Origin: Lycorma delicatula
Lineage: Eukaryota > Arthropoda > Insecta > Hemiptera > Fulgoridae
Assembly: GCF_047948215.1 (NCBI RefSeq)
Contig: NC_134458.1
Coordinates: 134,605,571 to 134,669,570 of the forward strand
Direction of reading: 5' to 3'
Length of the DNA stretch: 64,000 nucleotides
In this document: in pieces, positions 13,047-26,600 of the stretch
How the letters are laid out: each line of letters opens with the position of its first letter
Numbering within the stretch: the first letter of the stretch is position 1
Position numbers and translations under genes: made by a program
The notes under the pieces: generated by a model
Seen by the model: the letters and a program-made list of their open reading frames with translations, nothing else
Database searches by the model: none
Told to the model about the DNA's origin: nothing

Positions 13047-14155
13047 CCGTGTGTTGCACGAAGAGCTATACGCTTTTAATTTAGTATCACTCGCCCATTA
13101 CCCACCGATTCTGTTGAAATTTTACAGACCTTTTAACAAGGTTCTAAAAGTACTTATAGAAATAAAATAGGCTTTTAAATAATAACATCAATTTCAGATA
13201 AATTACATTTTTTATTCATTACAAAATAGCTGGTAAAAATCATTAAAACTAGATGATGTATTACTAATTAGCGGTTAAAATTTAATAAAATAAGTTAATA
13301 ATTATCATAACCTTGCTCCGCTTTCTTATGCAAACTGTAATTACTACAACACCGAAAACCCTCATATTCTTGAGCAGAGCAGCTTAAATCAAAAGGCATA
13401 CTGTCTGAGCAGCTGACTGTCAATGGTGTATTATCCTACAATATATCAGACAACACAATGACTGCAAACAGATATTTAGAAGTGTTAAATCAACACAACA
13501 TAATGCTTCACTTTATGGTACCAGAAATGAAACATGCTGTATTTCAGCAAGATGAAGCTTATCTCATTTTGCAAACCCAATTTGCTGCTACTAAATACTC
13601 ACCTTCAGGGTTGTTGGATTGGTCGTGAAAGTGAATTGTTTGACTGGCCACTGAGGTCGCTAGACCACTGTTTGTGACTTTTACTTGCAAGCTTATTTAA
13701 AGGAATGTGTACTCCCATAAACTTAACTCTAATGAAGAGCTGAAGAGGGTCTTGAAGAAGAAATTATATGAATTCCAAAGTATTTCTTTACGAATGCATA
13801 CACAGGATTTATTAAACGATGCTACATTGATGGATTTCAGTTTGAGTTAAGTATTTTCTTTGTTAATTCATACAAAAATTTCTCATAATTTTTGGAGTCA
13901 TTTTCATTTTGTAATTCATCTGTTTTTAATCATTTTTATCAGCTATTTTGTAATGAATAAAAAATGTGGTTTATCTGAAATCTATATTTTTATTTGAAAG
14001 CTGCAATTTGTTTCTATGAATCTTAGACTGTTGAAATTTTCACAGAACATTTTCAGAATCTTCGTTAAAAAGTCTATAAAATTTCAACAGAATCAGTGTG
14101 AGAATGGGCGAGTGATACTAATTCAAAAGCGTATACCTCTTTGTGGAACACATTG
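13047..14155 (+). mobile_element. IS630/mariner-type DNA transposon with about 200-bp terminal inverted repeats, internally deleted
   Basis: The arms (about 13047-13250 and 13915-14155) are reverse complements; shared blocks include TAGTATCACTCGCCCATT, GATTCTGTTGAAATTTTA and TTTTTTATTCATTACAAAATAGCT. TA dinucleotides flank both ends (13045-13046 and 14156-14157), the target duplication of the superfamily. Between them the + strand keeps the C-terminal half of a DDE transposase with stops: VFQQDEAY (motif around the second catalytic Asp, FQQDGAP type), GLLDWS/WIGRESE-like text, ATEVARPL in place of PPRSPDL, and a tail EELKRVLKKKLYEF...TQDLLNDATL. The N-terminal half is missing, so the copy is non-autonomous. 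Confidence 0.75.
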
Positions 14156-16241
14156 TATATTTATTTATTTATAGGTCTACGTATAAAATTTTTTTGGTCG
14201 AAAATATCCAAAACTACTAAATAAATTTCCTTGAAATTTATAGGTGCTGTAGTAGTTTGTTTGAAGTTGTACATGTGATAATTTTATGGATATTGGTCAA
14301 GTCATTCTTAAGTTACACTCAATTTAATGTTGAAAAAATTTGAGTGGGGCAAGTTAGAAGTGTGGTTCGTAATGATCCTGCCAGTTAAAATGTGGAACAA
14401 AATAAAATAACGAATGATTTTTTTTTTTAACTGTCAGATTCTTAAAGTCTGTTGTATCAAGTTGTACAGATTTTTTGTTCTTTTGTTATCATTCTGTTAT
14501 TATTTATTTTTGTAAATTAATTCAATACTATCTGTTTTATTCATGTTATGTTCTTGTTTTTAAAGTTATATTTAACCTTTTATTATGCATCAATGAAGAT
14601 CAATTTTCCAATAAATTTTCTTCTTGATTAAAATTTTTAAGCATTTTCATTCTGTTGTTAGGAATATTTAAAAAAAGATGATGTAATTGTTTCACTCTAT
14701 AAAATTTTACTTTCCCGGTGAATATAGCTAGAATAACTGTAACATTAAAGGGGAACGTGTGGTTATCAACTCAAAAATGGGGGATCGAGATATTTTGCAA
14801 ATCTTTACAAATTAGGGTCCCACTAGTTTATCTAAATCAAAAAACAAATGTATGTATGTATGTGTGAAACAAGCAAAATCAGGATTGAGTAAACTGTTAT
14901 GAAACTGTTTTGCAGATATCTGAAAGACTTTGAACCCATTACTCACTAAAATAATGACATGATTTTGTTGTTAACCTAATAAATAATTTTCTCAAAGCAA
15001 AGATAATTTGGCTATAGTCATAATTTGGCTATAGTCATATTTTGACTTGATATAGTATATTATTAATTAATGTTCTTCAGGTCTATATCAGTAAAATGTT
15101 TTCTAAATTATGGCATTGATCTTTTCAAAAATTTCACCAGTTCTTTATATGCAGTGATGAAGCATTAGTGCAAAACAATAAATGTTGTTTTGTACTAGAA
15201 TCTGTTGCAAAAATATGTATTCTGTGGAATTTCATTGTTACTTCCAACAAAAATTGTATTGGAAGTCATATTGACATAAGATACAAATTGTACTAAACTG
15301 TCTCAGGAAATTTCACTGACTAATTAGAATATAAGTTGTTTCTCACATTATTAAATAATTGTGCCATATTACAACAGGATGTTGGATGGTTTTCTTCATT
15401 AATATATGATTATATATATAATATGTGGTATTTATTTTTCTTACAGTATAGGAAGGACCTTGTCCTTTCCTCGTCATGAATTCTCAACATTAATAACAAT
15501 GATGATTCAATCTGATGATTCATTTAATTATTCTGTAGTTTTTTAATTGAAAAAAATTGTAAATTCTTTGAATTAAAAGTATTTGAACATCTTGCTAAAT
15601 ATTCATTATCTGCTAAACAAGGTACCAGTTTCTTAAACCATCATGGTCTAGTTCTCTTACAGCATAATTGCTTATGTATTAACATTCTTTAATTGATAGC
15701 TTCATAAGAATTTTTTTAAACAACCAGGTATCCTAATAAAGTGTTATTAAAGAAGATTCAAAGACAGTTGTAGTTCTTGTTCACATATAGTAATAATTGT
15801 ACGTGTAGTTTGTACATCATAGATAGACAGACTGTTGATTAGTAGTCAGTATATATTGTTAATTTGTATCCGACAACATAATGATGGCCTGAGCTGATTT
15901 GACTTAGCCTTGACTTCCTGCATGCAAAGTCAAGCACTAACCATCTGCACCAAACACTGCCTTACACAGTGTTCGCTGCCCATTGAAATGCAGGTGATAA
16001 GCAACGCTATTAATGATTTCCTTCACTCACAAGTTAATGATTTTTCTTTAAAATATTCCAATGAATGTACTGTTTTGAAAGTTATGCACATGTTTAAATT
16101 AAAATTGATTGCTTTAATATTTTAATTTAAAAAAATTACAAAATAAAAAATGTAAGAGTAACTCTAATAATTTTTCTTTCTTTGTTTCTATTTCATTTTT
16201 ATTTCAAAAAAAACCATAAAATAATAAATAAATGATAATTA
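14156..16241. other. AT-rich stretch, nothing identified
   Basis: No exon was recognised. The segment 14190-14350 reads like other dispersed insect repeats and may belong to the same family as 63330-63470. A short ATGT tetranucleotide run lies at about 14848-14862. The frame at 15910-16125 has no known signature. Confidence 0.4.
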
Positions 16242-17562
16242 CTGGGTGACTCAAAAAAGACTTAACAACTTTAAAAGCATTAAAAATTTATTTAGATAAC
16301 AGATTCAGTTGAGTTCTCATGTCATAGCAAAACACATCAAGTTGTGACTCACCTAGTTCATTACTATTGAATTCGACCACCAGCGCTGTCACTAGTATTG
16401 TTAAAAATGGATACATTTACTGGTATGAAACGTGCTTGCTGTGTGTTTTAGTTTCACAATTTGCAGTCAGCAATTGCAGTTCAATGTAATTTTTTTGGGA
16501 GTATGGTAGGGAGCCTCCTAGTAGGCATGCAATTTACTCTTGGCACCAAACCTTTGTTGAGGCAAATTGATCTATTAAACATACAAAATCACCAGGACAC
16601 CTATGTGTCCTTAAAGCTGCTATGGAACAACTCGAGAAAACTTTGCATGTAGTCTGAAGAAATACACTCGACATGTGTCACATGAGATTAGAATTCCACA
16701 GACGACTGTTTGGCGCATATTATGTAAATGATTGCAGTTGAAGCCATACAAACTAACCATAGTTCAACACATTACAGATGGTGGCAAAGTTGCTTGGCTG
16801 TAGTTTTGTGTGGAAATGATGGATAGAATTGCAGACAATGTAGTTTTTAGTGATTAGTCAACGTTTCACATCAGTGGCAAGGTGAACACCTGTAACTGCC
16901 AAATATACAGTAGCAAAATCCGTAACGAAACTTTGTAGCACATTCATGATAAAACTAAGGTCAATGTATTTGTACCCTAAGCAAAAAAATACTGTATGGT
17001 CTGTTCTTCTTCCAGGAGGCAATCATAAATGGAATCATTTATCTGGACATACTTCAAAATCTACTAATTCCTCAGTTAGATGATGATGACCAAGATGGAT
17101 GTCATTACTACCAGCAAGACAGAGCACCACCTCACTACTGCCTAGAAATATGAGATTTTCTTGATACTCAATTTCCAGGTTGGTGGATTGGTCGTGAAGT
17201 TCCAATTGCATGGCCACCTCGCTACCCAGATTAGACCCCAGTAGATTTTTTTTTGTGGGGTTTTATTAAAGACTGGGTTTATGTACCACCTTTGCCTGCT
17301 GATCTTGTTGAGCTAAGACTTCGAATTAACACCGCAGTTGCAGAGATAATACCCAACCTGCTAGTTACATTCTGGAATGAAATCGACTTCAGGTGAGATG
17401 TATGTCACATTATAAATGGAAGCCGTATCGAATCAAAATGAATGTTGGGTGACAAACTTGATGTTGTTTTTCTGTGAAATAAGACCTCAAATGAATCTGT
17501 AAGTTATCACAGTAAATTTTTATATGCTTTTAAATTTGTGAAGTCCTTTTTGAATCACCTGG
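16242..17562 (+). mobile_element. Full-length but decayed IS630/mariner-type transposon
   Basis: Termini CTGGGTGACTCAAAAAAGAC (left) and the complement of CCAGGTGATTCAAAAAGGAC (right) form inverted repeats of about 70 bp. They are flanked by TA at 16240-16241 and 17563-17564. The transposase is readable along the + strand with many stops and shifts. The N-terminal helix-turn-helix region gives IRIPQTTVWRILCK (about 16685-16730). The middle has FSD-like text, then INGIIYLDIL, then YYQQDRAPPHY (second Asp), WWIGREVPIAWPPRYPD and FFLWGFIKDWVY (about 17030-17285). Length 1321 bp is normal for the group. It lies directly upstream of syntenin's first coding exon. Confidence 0.8.
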
Positions 17563-17591
17563 TATTATAATTTTAATTTCTTTGATTTCAG

Positions 17592-17652
17592 ATTTATCAA
17601 GATGTCCTTGAATCCAGCATTAGAAGATATGAAGGAGGATGAGTTGGAAAAG
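17592..17652 (+). CDS. Sdcbp: Syntenin exon with start codon
   Basis: The acceptor TTTGATTTCAG ends at 17591. Ten bases of 5' UTR precede the ATG at 17602, and the donor GTACTA starts at 17653. It encodes 17 residues beginning MSLNPALEDM, matching the conserved syntenin start (human MSLYPSLEDL). The human first LYPXL motif is here LNPAL, so the tyrosine is replaced by asparagine and this copy of the ALIX-binding motif is probably weakened. The exon ends in phase 0. A decayed DNA transposon (16242-17562) ends only 29 bp before the exon starts. Confidence 0.9.
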
Positions 17653-20600
17653 GTACTAAAATTAAACTTTCATCTTTCACCTTAAATGATGCTTTATTTT
17701 ATATATTTCTAAGAATGTTACTTTACTCTTCATCCAACCACTTCAGATCAACTGATTACATTAAGAATAGCTTTTTCAAGTGGATTAATTTTTTACAACT
17801 TAGTTATTTAAACTAGTGACTTTTTTTATAAAAGGAATATTTTATTTTAAAATTATGTTTTTATATTCAATTTATTTAAACATAACTATTTAATGTGAAA
17901 TTTTTTAAGTTTTTCAGCCATTATAGAATTCATCTTGTGCATAATTTATTTGTTTCTTACATAAATTTTAAATATTTGTTCTTTTTTTTATTTAAGTTTT
18001 ATTTTACCCATTCCATTGTTTGATATAAATTATTCACTGTTCAATATTTTGTGTATTATGCACAAGATGAATTCCATGATGGCTGCAAAACTTCAAAAAT
18101 TTCCATTAAATAGTTAAGTTTAAATAAATTGAGTATAAAAAGTCACTAGTTTAAATAACTAAATTGTAAAAAAATAATCCTTCTAAGTATAGTGTTAAAA
18201 CTGAGCTAATTTTGTTACAGTAGATTTAAATTTTTCTTACAAGTAAAATTTTTGAACCTAAAAAGAAAAGGTTTGCTGATAAAAAAAAATGTGAGTTCAG
18301 AATAAAATGAGGGATTTGTATGATTAAAGATTTTTTTAAAATTGTTAAAAGATAAGATAAATAACTTTAAAAAATGTATTTAAGATTAAAAAAAGAGATA
18401 AACTATTCAATTGTAATTTAAAGTAGTAAATTTTTATTTTCATATTTTTGTAATTTCCAAATTAAAAACAAACAAATAAGCATTTATTTTTGAGTCATGA
18501 CAAAATGTTAAACTACTCCAATCTATTCCAACTGATAGATTACTTCTCTCTAACACCCTCCACATTCACATTGCTGATCCTTTTTCCCCATTATCAGTTC
18601 CGTGGCTGTATATTTGTACCCTGGTAGATCAGCTGCTGTAAGGATGATGCTCAGAACTTGTGGATAGAGCCACTGCTTCGTATTATATAATAGCAAAGGG
18701 TGCATGTGCATTAACTTGGGGGACTTGTCCACTGCTAGCACAATAACTTTAATAGTTGAAGAATATATTTGGTAATTAAAAAAAAAAAAAATGTTTAATT
18801 TGACTGACTTCAAAAAGTGAAAATTTAAAGAATAATTGAACTGTTTTTTTTCCTTTTTTAAAGCTGGTTTTTACTTTAACTTTCATTTACTTAAAATTTT
18901 TATGTAGTATTTCTGTTTTAAATATGTCTTGGCCTATAAAAAGACTATCTAGATGAAATAAAGTTGTTGGCAAGAAATGTAAAACATAAAAAATCTACAT
19001 CTTGATAAAAATAAGAAAGGGAATGTAGAAAAATAATGCTAATTAATTATACTAAATAATAAACACTAAGGCTCTCTGAAATGTAGAAATAAAGATCTCT
19101 TCCACATGAGTAGGCTAGAAGAAACTTAGTACAGATCCACCAGTGATGAACTACAAAATAAATAAAAAATATATAAAAATCAGTGCATTTTATTGTGTCT
19201 TGAATATATTATTAAAAGCAAAATAAAAAAATTCCTTACCTGCTAAAAATTCCCAGGTTAAAAATGAGCAAAAAATAAAGATAATTTGAAGTTCCCCAAA
19301 AATGAAATTCTGTTCAGTGTTGTAACTAGTAAACTTACATTACATGACTATAATTTTGTAAATTTTACAATTTAAAATGAAAAAGATCATAAATTTCCAT
19401 ACTTCTTCATCAGAATATTATACTGCAGAACTTAAAAAAAACGATTGTAGCATTCCATCAATTTTAAGTAAATGTTTTATTTGATTTCAGAGAGAAATAT
19501 AATGACAATAGTCTTTTAATTTTTATGAAGATGAATCTATTCCTTGTTTGAAAAATCTTGCATTTTATTGTTTATTCTTTAAAAATATAACTCTTAATAA
19601 GAATATACATAAAAGTATAACTAATAAAAACAAACACTTGCATAAAACTAATATTATAATGAAAAATTTCTGTTAAAGATTATGCAAGTAATAATTATTG
19701 ATAATACTTACAATTTGACTTCAGAGAACTGAAAATAGAACCTCTTTGAGTGAATTTTAATTTAAATGACCTTGATTCATGCCGTAGAAAGCATACTGAG
19801 AAACCTGACAGTTTAGTTAAAGAACACGTTCTGTATTAATAAGTTGTTAATAAAAATAATCTAATACTTGTCATTTGAGTTACTGAATGAATAGAGTTTA
19901 TAAAAGTCTTCTAATGAGCTATAAAATCTAAAGATAAAAATGGTCAAGGGTGAAAGACAAGTAATATGTTGGATAAAAACAAATTGTATAAAAAACCCTC
20001 TGAAAATATAAACCACATGTTGGGATTTTGAAAAAAACAAGTTTATTATTCATATTCAATCTGTTAAATAAAATGTAGCTAAATAAACTTACCATCATCT
20101 CAAAAAAAAATTGTCTATTTTATTGTGATTTTTTTTTTCCTAGTTGCAGTTGAGGCTTGAATCACAAATGATTGAAGAACATAAGTCATCAACCCCTTCA
20201 AACTCCTCTGAAGAACCTTCTGCACCACCTCCATATTCGCCATCTTCTTTACCTTATCCGATTGCTCCAGAAGTAAATTCATCTTTATATCCAAAATTAT
20301 CTGAGTTCATGAATTTTGAGTTTTCTTCTGCTGTCATTGCAGCAAATATGCCAGAGTACTTAACCCAGAACAGTCAGGTATTTTACATTTAATAATTTCA
20401 GTTTAATTTTATGTTTGTTTACTTAATTTCATTTAAAGTTTAGAGTAATTTTGTATTTTTTTTGTGTGTAATATTTTACACAAACACTTAAGGAAGTAAC
20501 TAAATGATGTGATGTAATGACTAATTAGTAACAATTAATTTACATTTATTGTAAACTATAAGCCACATTTATTTTATCAGTTTTGTTAAATCAGCAAATT

Positions 20601-23600
20601 TAACTGATGCTGAGTTCACTTTCCATTAATTGGTAACTGTGTTCTGTAACTAACACTTTTTAACTAATGCATCAGCAGTTGATGCTTAAACTCTTAAATG
20701 GGTCATGGAGCATTTAAATATTAATAATTTACTAAACATGCAGACTAATGTGTGAGAATGAGTAAAATTTAAATAAACATGTTATGAAATTTAAACATAT
20801 GTTAAATAATAGTGATATTAGAGACTAAATCATTCATTTTCCAGGACATGATGGAGTTTCCAAAAAATATCTTATAAAGCAATCATTGATGTTCTCATAC
20901 TATGGGCTGTAGCTCTGTCCTGCTGAAATCATGTTCTTTCATTCACTGAATAATTTGTTCAGTTCATTGTTGAGTAACAGATGAGTCAAGTTGTTGGATT
21001 ATTCTGAAAGTCCTAGTACCAATCTAAAGACACAGTAATCATGTGGCCCCCTCATTTTCAAAAAATACAGCCCTAATATGATATTTAATTACAATATGCT
21101 TCACTCTGTCAGTTTAGTGTTAACAGTCTGAAACTGAAATTATGAACTGGTTTGTGAGAAAATGTGAATCAGAAATGGTCAGACAGGTAAAAACAACATC
21201 CAAGCATTACATCAGAACACACAGACACATGACTTCCCAGTTATATAGCAGGTTTTTAATTTGAAAAATATTTTAATTGTCCTATGCCTCAAATTCTTTG
21301 TATTTGGTTCCATGTAAATCCTTTTAGTCCCTGATGATGAAATTTAAGTTGTTTGTAGAGATGTAATTGTGAATTAAATTTCTTTTGAAGTGATGAAGAC
21401 AAAAATATGTTCAGAGGAATAATTACTGAAAGTTTAAATTTTTAGCTTCTTGAATACTACTAACAATTAAGAAACATGGCTCCTGCTATGTTGTTAATAA
21501 TCAGCTCATGTTGTTCAATGCATCAAGTTTGAACTCTTTGATAAATATAGAGCAAAAATGGGTAAAAGTACACATTTTATGGATTCCTGCTCTAGTATTT
21601 CATATTTCACCTTAATGTAAATAGAAATAGTATTTTCAGAAGCTTGAACTTTTTAGTTTCATGTATAACCACTGGAATTTAAGAAACCATTTTTTAAAAT
21701 GCTATTAAGTTAGTTAACAACCTATGCAATTACATACTTTGAAACTACTATCTGAGCAAATTTTCAAAAAATTGGACAAGAAGACAAAAAAAATATCTCT
21801 GAAAAATGTGATTTTTTTATTTAATTCAAATTTTTTTTAAATTTCATTTAATAAATTTTATATCTGTTTATAAATTTTCTAATTAGAAACAGTTTTCTGT
21901 TCTCAAGTATATTATAATCAATTAACATTTACACTTTAGTAATAAATTTGTATTCTGAATTGAATTAATCATAAAAAAACTATTTTTATAGTTGGTTTGA
22001 TTTAATAAAAAATAAATACTTTGCACTAGAGTAATTAATTGTACATAAAATCTGATTTTTTTTTTTTTTAATAAAAAATAAACTAAAAATAGATTACAAT
22101 ATTTTAATTTAAAAAGAAAAATTATTCATCATTATTTAAGTGAAAAAAAAACTAAATTATACTTACAAAGGCTCTCATTCCCACAGGTCCTATGCCAGCA
22201 TTCTGAAAATTCTCTATATTGTTGTATCTAATCATCATTAAAATATTTTCAGTAACCAGGATGTATGAATTCCTTTTCCCCTGATGGTTTGGTAGAGGTT
22301 AATGATTCTGGATTTACATTAAAGTTCAAATTTTTAGCAACAGAAATTTTAATACATTTCATTTCTTATTTGCGTTAAATAGATACTTTTCTTTATCTTT
22401 TAATTTTTCTTTACTGTAACTGATATCAGTATTTTGGATTTCTGAGATTTTCTTTTTGTACATGTTTAGGAGTTGGATGCATTTCCAAAATAAAAACGAG
22501 ATTTTTCCATTTAATACTTCAGTGATTTGAATTTCAGTATCGGCCTTATTAATGTTGGTTTGACACTGGAATTAAAAAAACAATTCTATGTGCAATGTAG
22601 ACTATGCAAATATTTTTGGAAAATCTACTGCAGGTTGGATTGTTTCAACAAAAAATATTTCTGGATTATAGAGAAAATTCCAGCTGAAGAAAACATCTAG
22701 CTGGCTAGCAGCCCTTGTTTAAATAAATGACTAAAAAAAAGTAGAACAGCTGGCAGTCTTGCTGTTATTATTAACCAACCTGTTATCAACCTTGATGGAA
22801 TAAGCCAAATAATAGTTCAAAAATGTTTTGTTAAAAGACTACATAATGGCTGAGACTTGAGTAAAGTGACATAAAATCCTCTCTCATAAAGAGGAGGTTT
22901 TTAAGAAGTAATATGATGAATGGTTGTCTAAAACCAGCAAGACTGGCAATTAACAGTTAATCCTGCTGATAATCCAGTTATCAGCAGCATATTGGTACCT
23001 ATATGTTACCAATATAGGTAGCATTGATAAGTTACCTACATTCATTACTACTTAATAAACACTATGTAGTCAGTCAGTGACTGGAATGTCTGCTGCAGTT
23101 ACTCCAGTATCTAGAGTATCATGCAAAATCATTATCATGGTTTTGCATTGTTTATGCAAAAACATTATATTTAAACAATGCAAAACTTATTACGACAGAT
23201 GATCGTTACGACAGTCTGATTCATTCAATATTAAAAACTCTACCTGGCTGAAAACTTTTCTCCTGGTAATATTCTCTCAAACTTCCAAAAAATTTGGATG
23301 CAGCTGTAAAGCAATAGTGCATCCATACTACAACATTCCGACACTTTTACAAAATGTTTGATCGAATCTTTACTGGCCAATGCTTGGGTTTTGTTGAATG
23401 GATGATTAATGTTATTCAGCACTACAAACTAGAGACTTGCATACATCAATTTTGTTCTGACCAACCTACAGAATTTGGCATCTGTCAAAAATGATCTGCT
23501 AATACTGTTTCCATTTCTTAAGACAAATTTGTTTAATTCTTCCTAAATATGATGGCACTGTACTCTGGTACAAAATAAAGCAAAGAAATTGTATGGAAAG

Positions 23601-26600
23601 AAAATAATATGTTATGAAAAGGGGTAAATAGATACAAAGGAAGATACTAGTTTAAAAAGGATACAGATCTAAGAGAACATGGATTTAGAAATCTCAGCAA
23701 CTGTATTTATTTCTACTAATGAACACTTACAGCTCTATTAATTCATTGGCCACATTTTGTTTGCTTTCTTTTTCTATGATTTGTTGCTGAACTTCAACCA
23801 ACTATTTTTCCATAACAGTGAGTACGTTATCTGTTATTATTTTATACATCCCAACAACTCTAAAAACACACATTCTAAAAAAAATTGTTATTTAAAATTA
23901 CATGGAGGGAGAACACATAGTGAGATGAGCAAAACACATATACTCTTTTCCTCCAGTAACATGCATACTCTTGTCCATCTGAATAAAAACATGTGTACTC
24001 TTACCCAGTTACATATTCTTGGATAGCCTTATCATATTATTTACCATATCATGAAAAAATTATTTTTTTAATTCTGTATCTTACTTCTACGCACTACCAA
24101 CTGTCATTAATATAAAAATGCTAACTGTATAGAGAAAACAGATAGTTTTTTATATACTTTGGTTATTATGATTAAAAACTGCTTCTGAGAAAAGAGAATT
24201 GGTTTGACTATTGAAAAATTGGTCATGTGTGCCTGAATAATAGCTTTGTGGCTACTAACATTTACTTCCATGTCTTTAATAAATATATTTATTTATTTAC
24301 ATCAAGAAATGTGGGTGATCAATCATACTTTTCTTTCAATGTATACAAAATTTAGTGACTGTCTTCTGACTTAGTCTAATCATTCACCTCTTTACAGAGT
24401 ACCAGTGTCTTGGGTGTGTGTTTTGTAGATTTGATACAGTTAAATTTGAATGCTTGGTATCATTTGAATTACTTTGATTATTATATATTATTTTTTTACC
24501 AGAAATTTTGAAAAGTCATTAACTCAGAAATATTTTAGCAATTGATCTCACATGTTCCAATCATATGTTGATAAGTTACCTATACTCATTACTACTTAAT
24601 GAACATTATCTAATTAGTCACTAATGCAAAGGGAAATCATTGTTGTTTTAATTTCTATTATCCTCTGCATCCCTGAAGCTAAAGAATGCTAGGTAGAGAT
24701 TCTCTGCATGATGCAAGTATTTTTTATGCCTAATGACTTTGTAGTCAATATCAGTTAAAAAGTGAAATAAAAATAAAGTATATTCATTTAAAGGAAAATA
24801 TAAACACCTACAGGACAATAATTTTTAAAATTGATCATTTAAAACAGACCTACATTTCTTTTCTTTTAATATGATAGAGAATATATATATAACAAAGTAT
24901 GAAATGTACTGTAATTAATATTTCCATAGAAAAGGCTTAAGAAGATCAAACATTTTACATACAAGTATGTAACTCTAATGAAAAAGTATAATGTATGATC
25001 AGAAAATGTTTATTATCTTCATTTAAAATCATTGACTTCAGAATAAATATTTACTTTCATAAACTTAAACATCTTCTTTTCAGAAAATATCCTTACAGAA
25101 AAAAACCATGTAAGAACTTAAAAATGATGTATAGCATGATATGTTAACTCAATAAAATTGCTTGGAAAGCAGTATAATACTGCTTATGCATAAAGCTTAA
25201 CATTATGCTTCAAGCCAGAAAGTTATCTTTCAAAGTTTTTGTAAGTAAAACTGTTTTTAAATGTTTTGAACAAATTTTAAGTGATTGGACAAGCTGATTG
25301 CTTTAATTACAATTATAATTGTTTTTTAATCTTTAGAAAAAATCATTTTGAAGCTTAATCAGACATTTTATTTTTCCATTATTTTATATTAACAGGTAAA
25401 TTTTAGATTTTGGATAAAAACTGTATTTAAAGAAATATCAGGTTGTTGTTTATTTAGGTAGCTTAATTTTTATTTGAGATTGTACTCTTACAGCCTGTTA
25501 AATAATAGTCATGTTATTGGAAAAAGAGCACATGTGGTTTATCAGTTATATTTATATTTTTAAAATTTTATTTTACAGTCTATTGACACACAAATTGCTA
25601 CTATTGCTCAAGGAGAAAGTGTATATACACAGAAGGTGATAGTTCCATTAAGTGTACAACCTCCAGATTTACAGCCAGCTAAAGATACTAGTCGAATACG
25701 AGAGGTAATTGCTAAATGTTACTAAAATTCATTTCATGTTGAATAATAGTATAAAACTATTTTTTTTGTATCGTTTCATTTTATTTTTCATTTTTAATTA
25801 ACTTCAAAGAAAAAGGAGATTCTGAATTTAATCCTTATGTGTTGTGTTCAAGTCTTACTTTTTATGAAATAGATTGATTTTAATAGTTTTAAAAATTTTT
25901 TTTATTTTATAGAGAAAAATAAAAAAGTTCCATTTTTGATGCCATTTTAGGGGTTTTCCATGTAACTTAAGTGGAAAATCATTTAAATAAAAACAAAAAA
26001 CCATTACCTTCTAAATTTGGCTTGTCAAATCATTCCGTAGGTTCTGCAGGCTGATACAAAATTAAAATTGCTAATATGTGCTTTATCATCATCAAAAGAT
26101 TGCTGAGCTTCATATTGGAATGGTAGCATCTCAGCCTTTCTTTCAGGGGTCCTGGGTTTGAATCCTGATCATGCAAAATTTAATTTCTATATTTCCATGT
26201 ACAAACCTCAAAAGGGTTCGGTGGTGAATTAATTTGTCATTACATAAATCTAAATTTATTTAAAGCAAATTGTCTGCAGAATAGTTGCTGTTAAACCATA
26301 TTTATAAATGTCTGCATTTATTGCAGCAGATATAGCAAACTAAGCAAATTGCTTTATTTTTACAGTGTTTCTAAAGCTGGCTATAATTTTTCGGATTCTG
26401 CTTGTAAAACTAAACAAAAAATATTCTTAGGAAAAATGACAATTTCTCCTTCGTTCTCCCGCTGTCCGCCATTTTGTTATTTTTATATAAAAAATTATAT
26501 CTCAAGTTCGGATAGACGAATCACATTAATATTTGATAAGTGTCTTGGTAATAAAGTTTTAAAATTAGCAAAAAATCAGGACTTAAATACCTTCGCAAAT

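Noticed and set aside
18550..18813. hAT-like transposase fragment on the minus strand
   Set aside because: LLLYNTKQWL is only loosely like the hAT block LLLHTEVRWL; the rest does not match, so I leave it unnamed.
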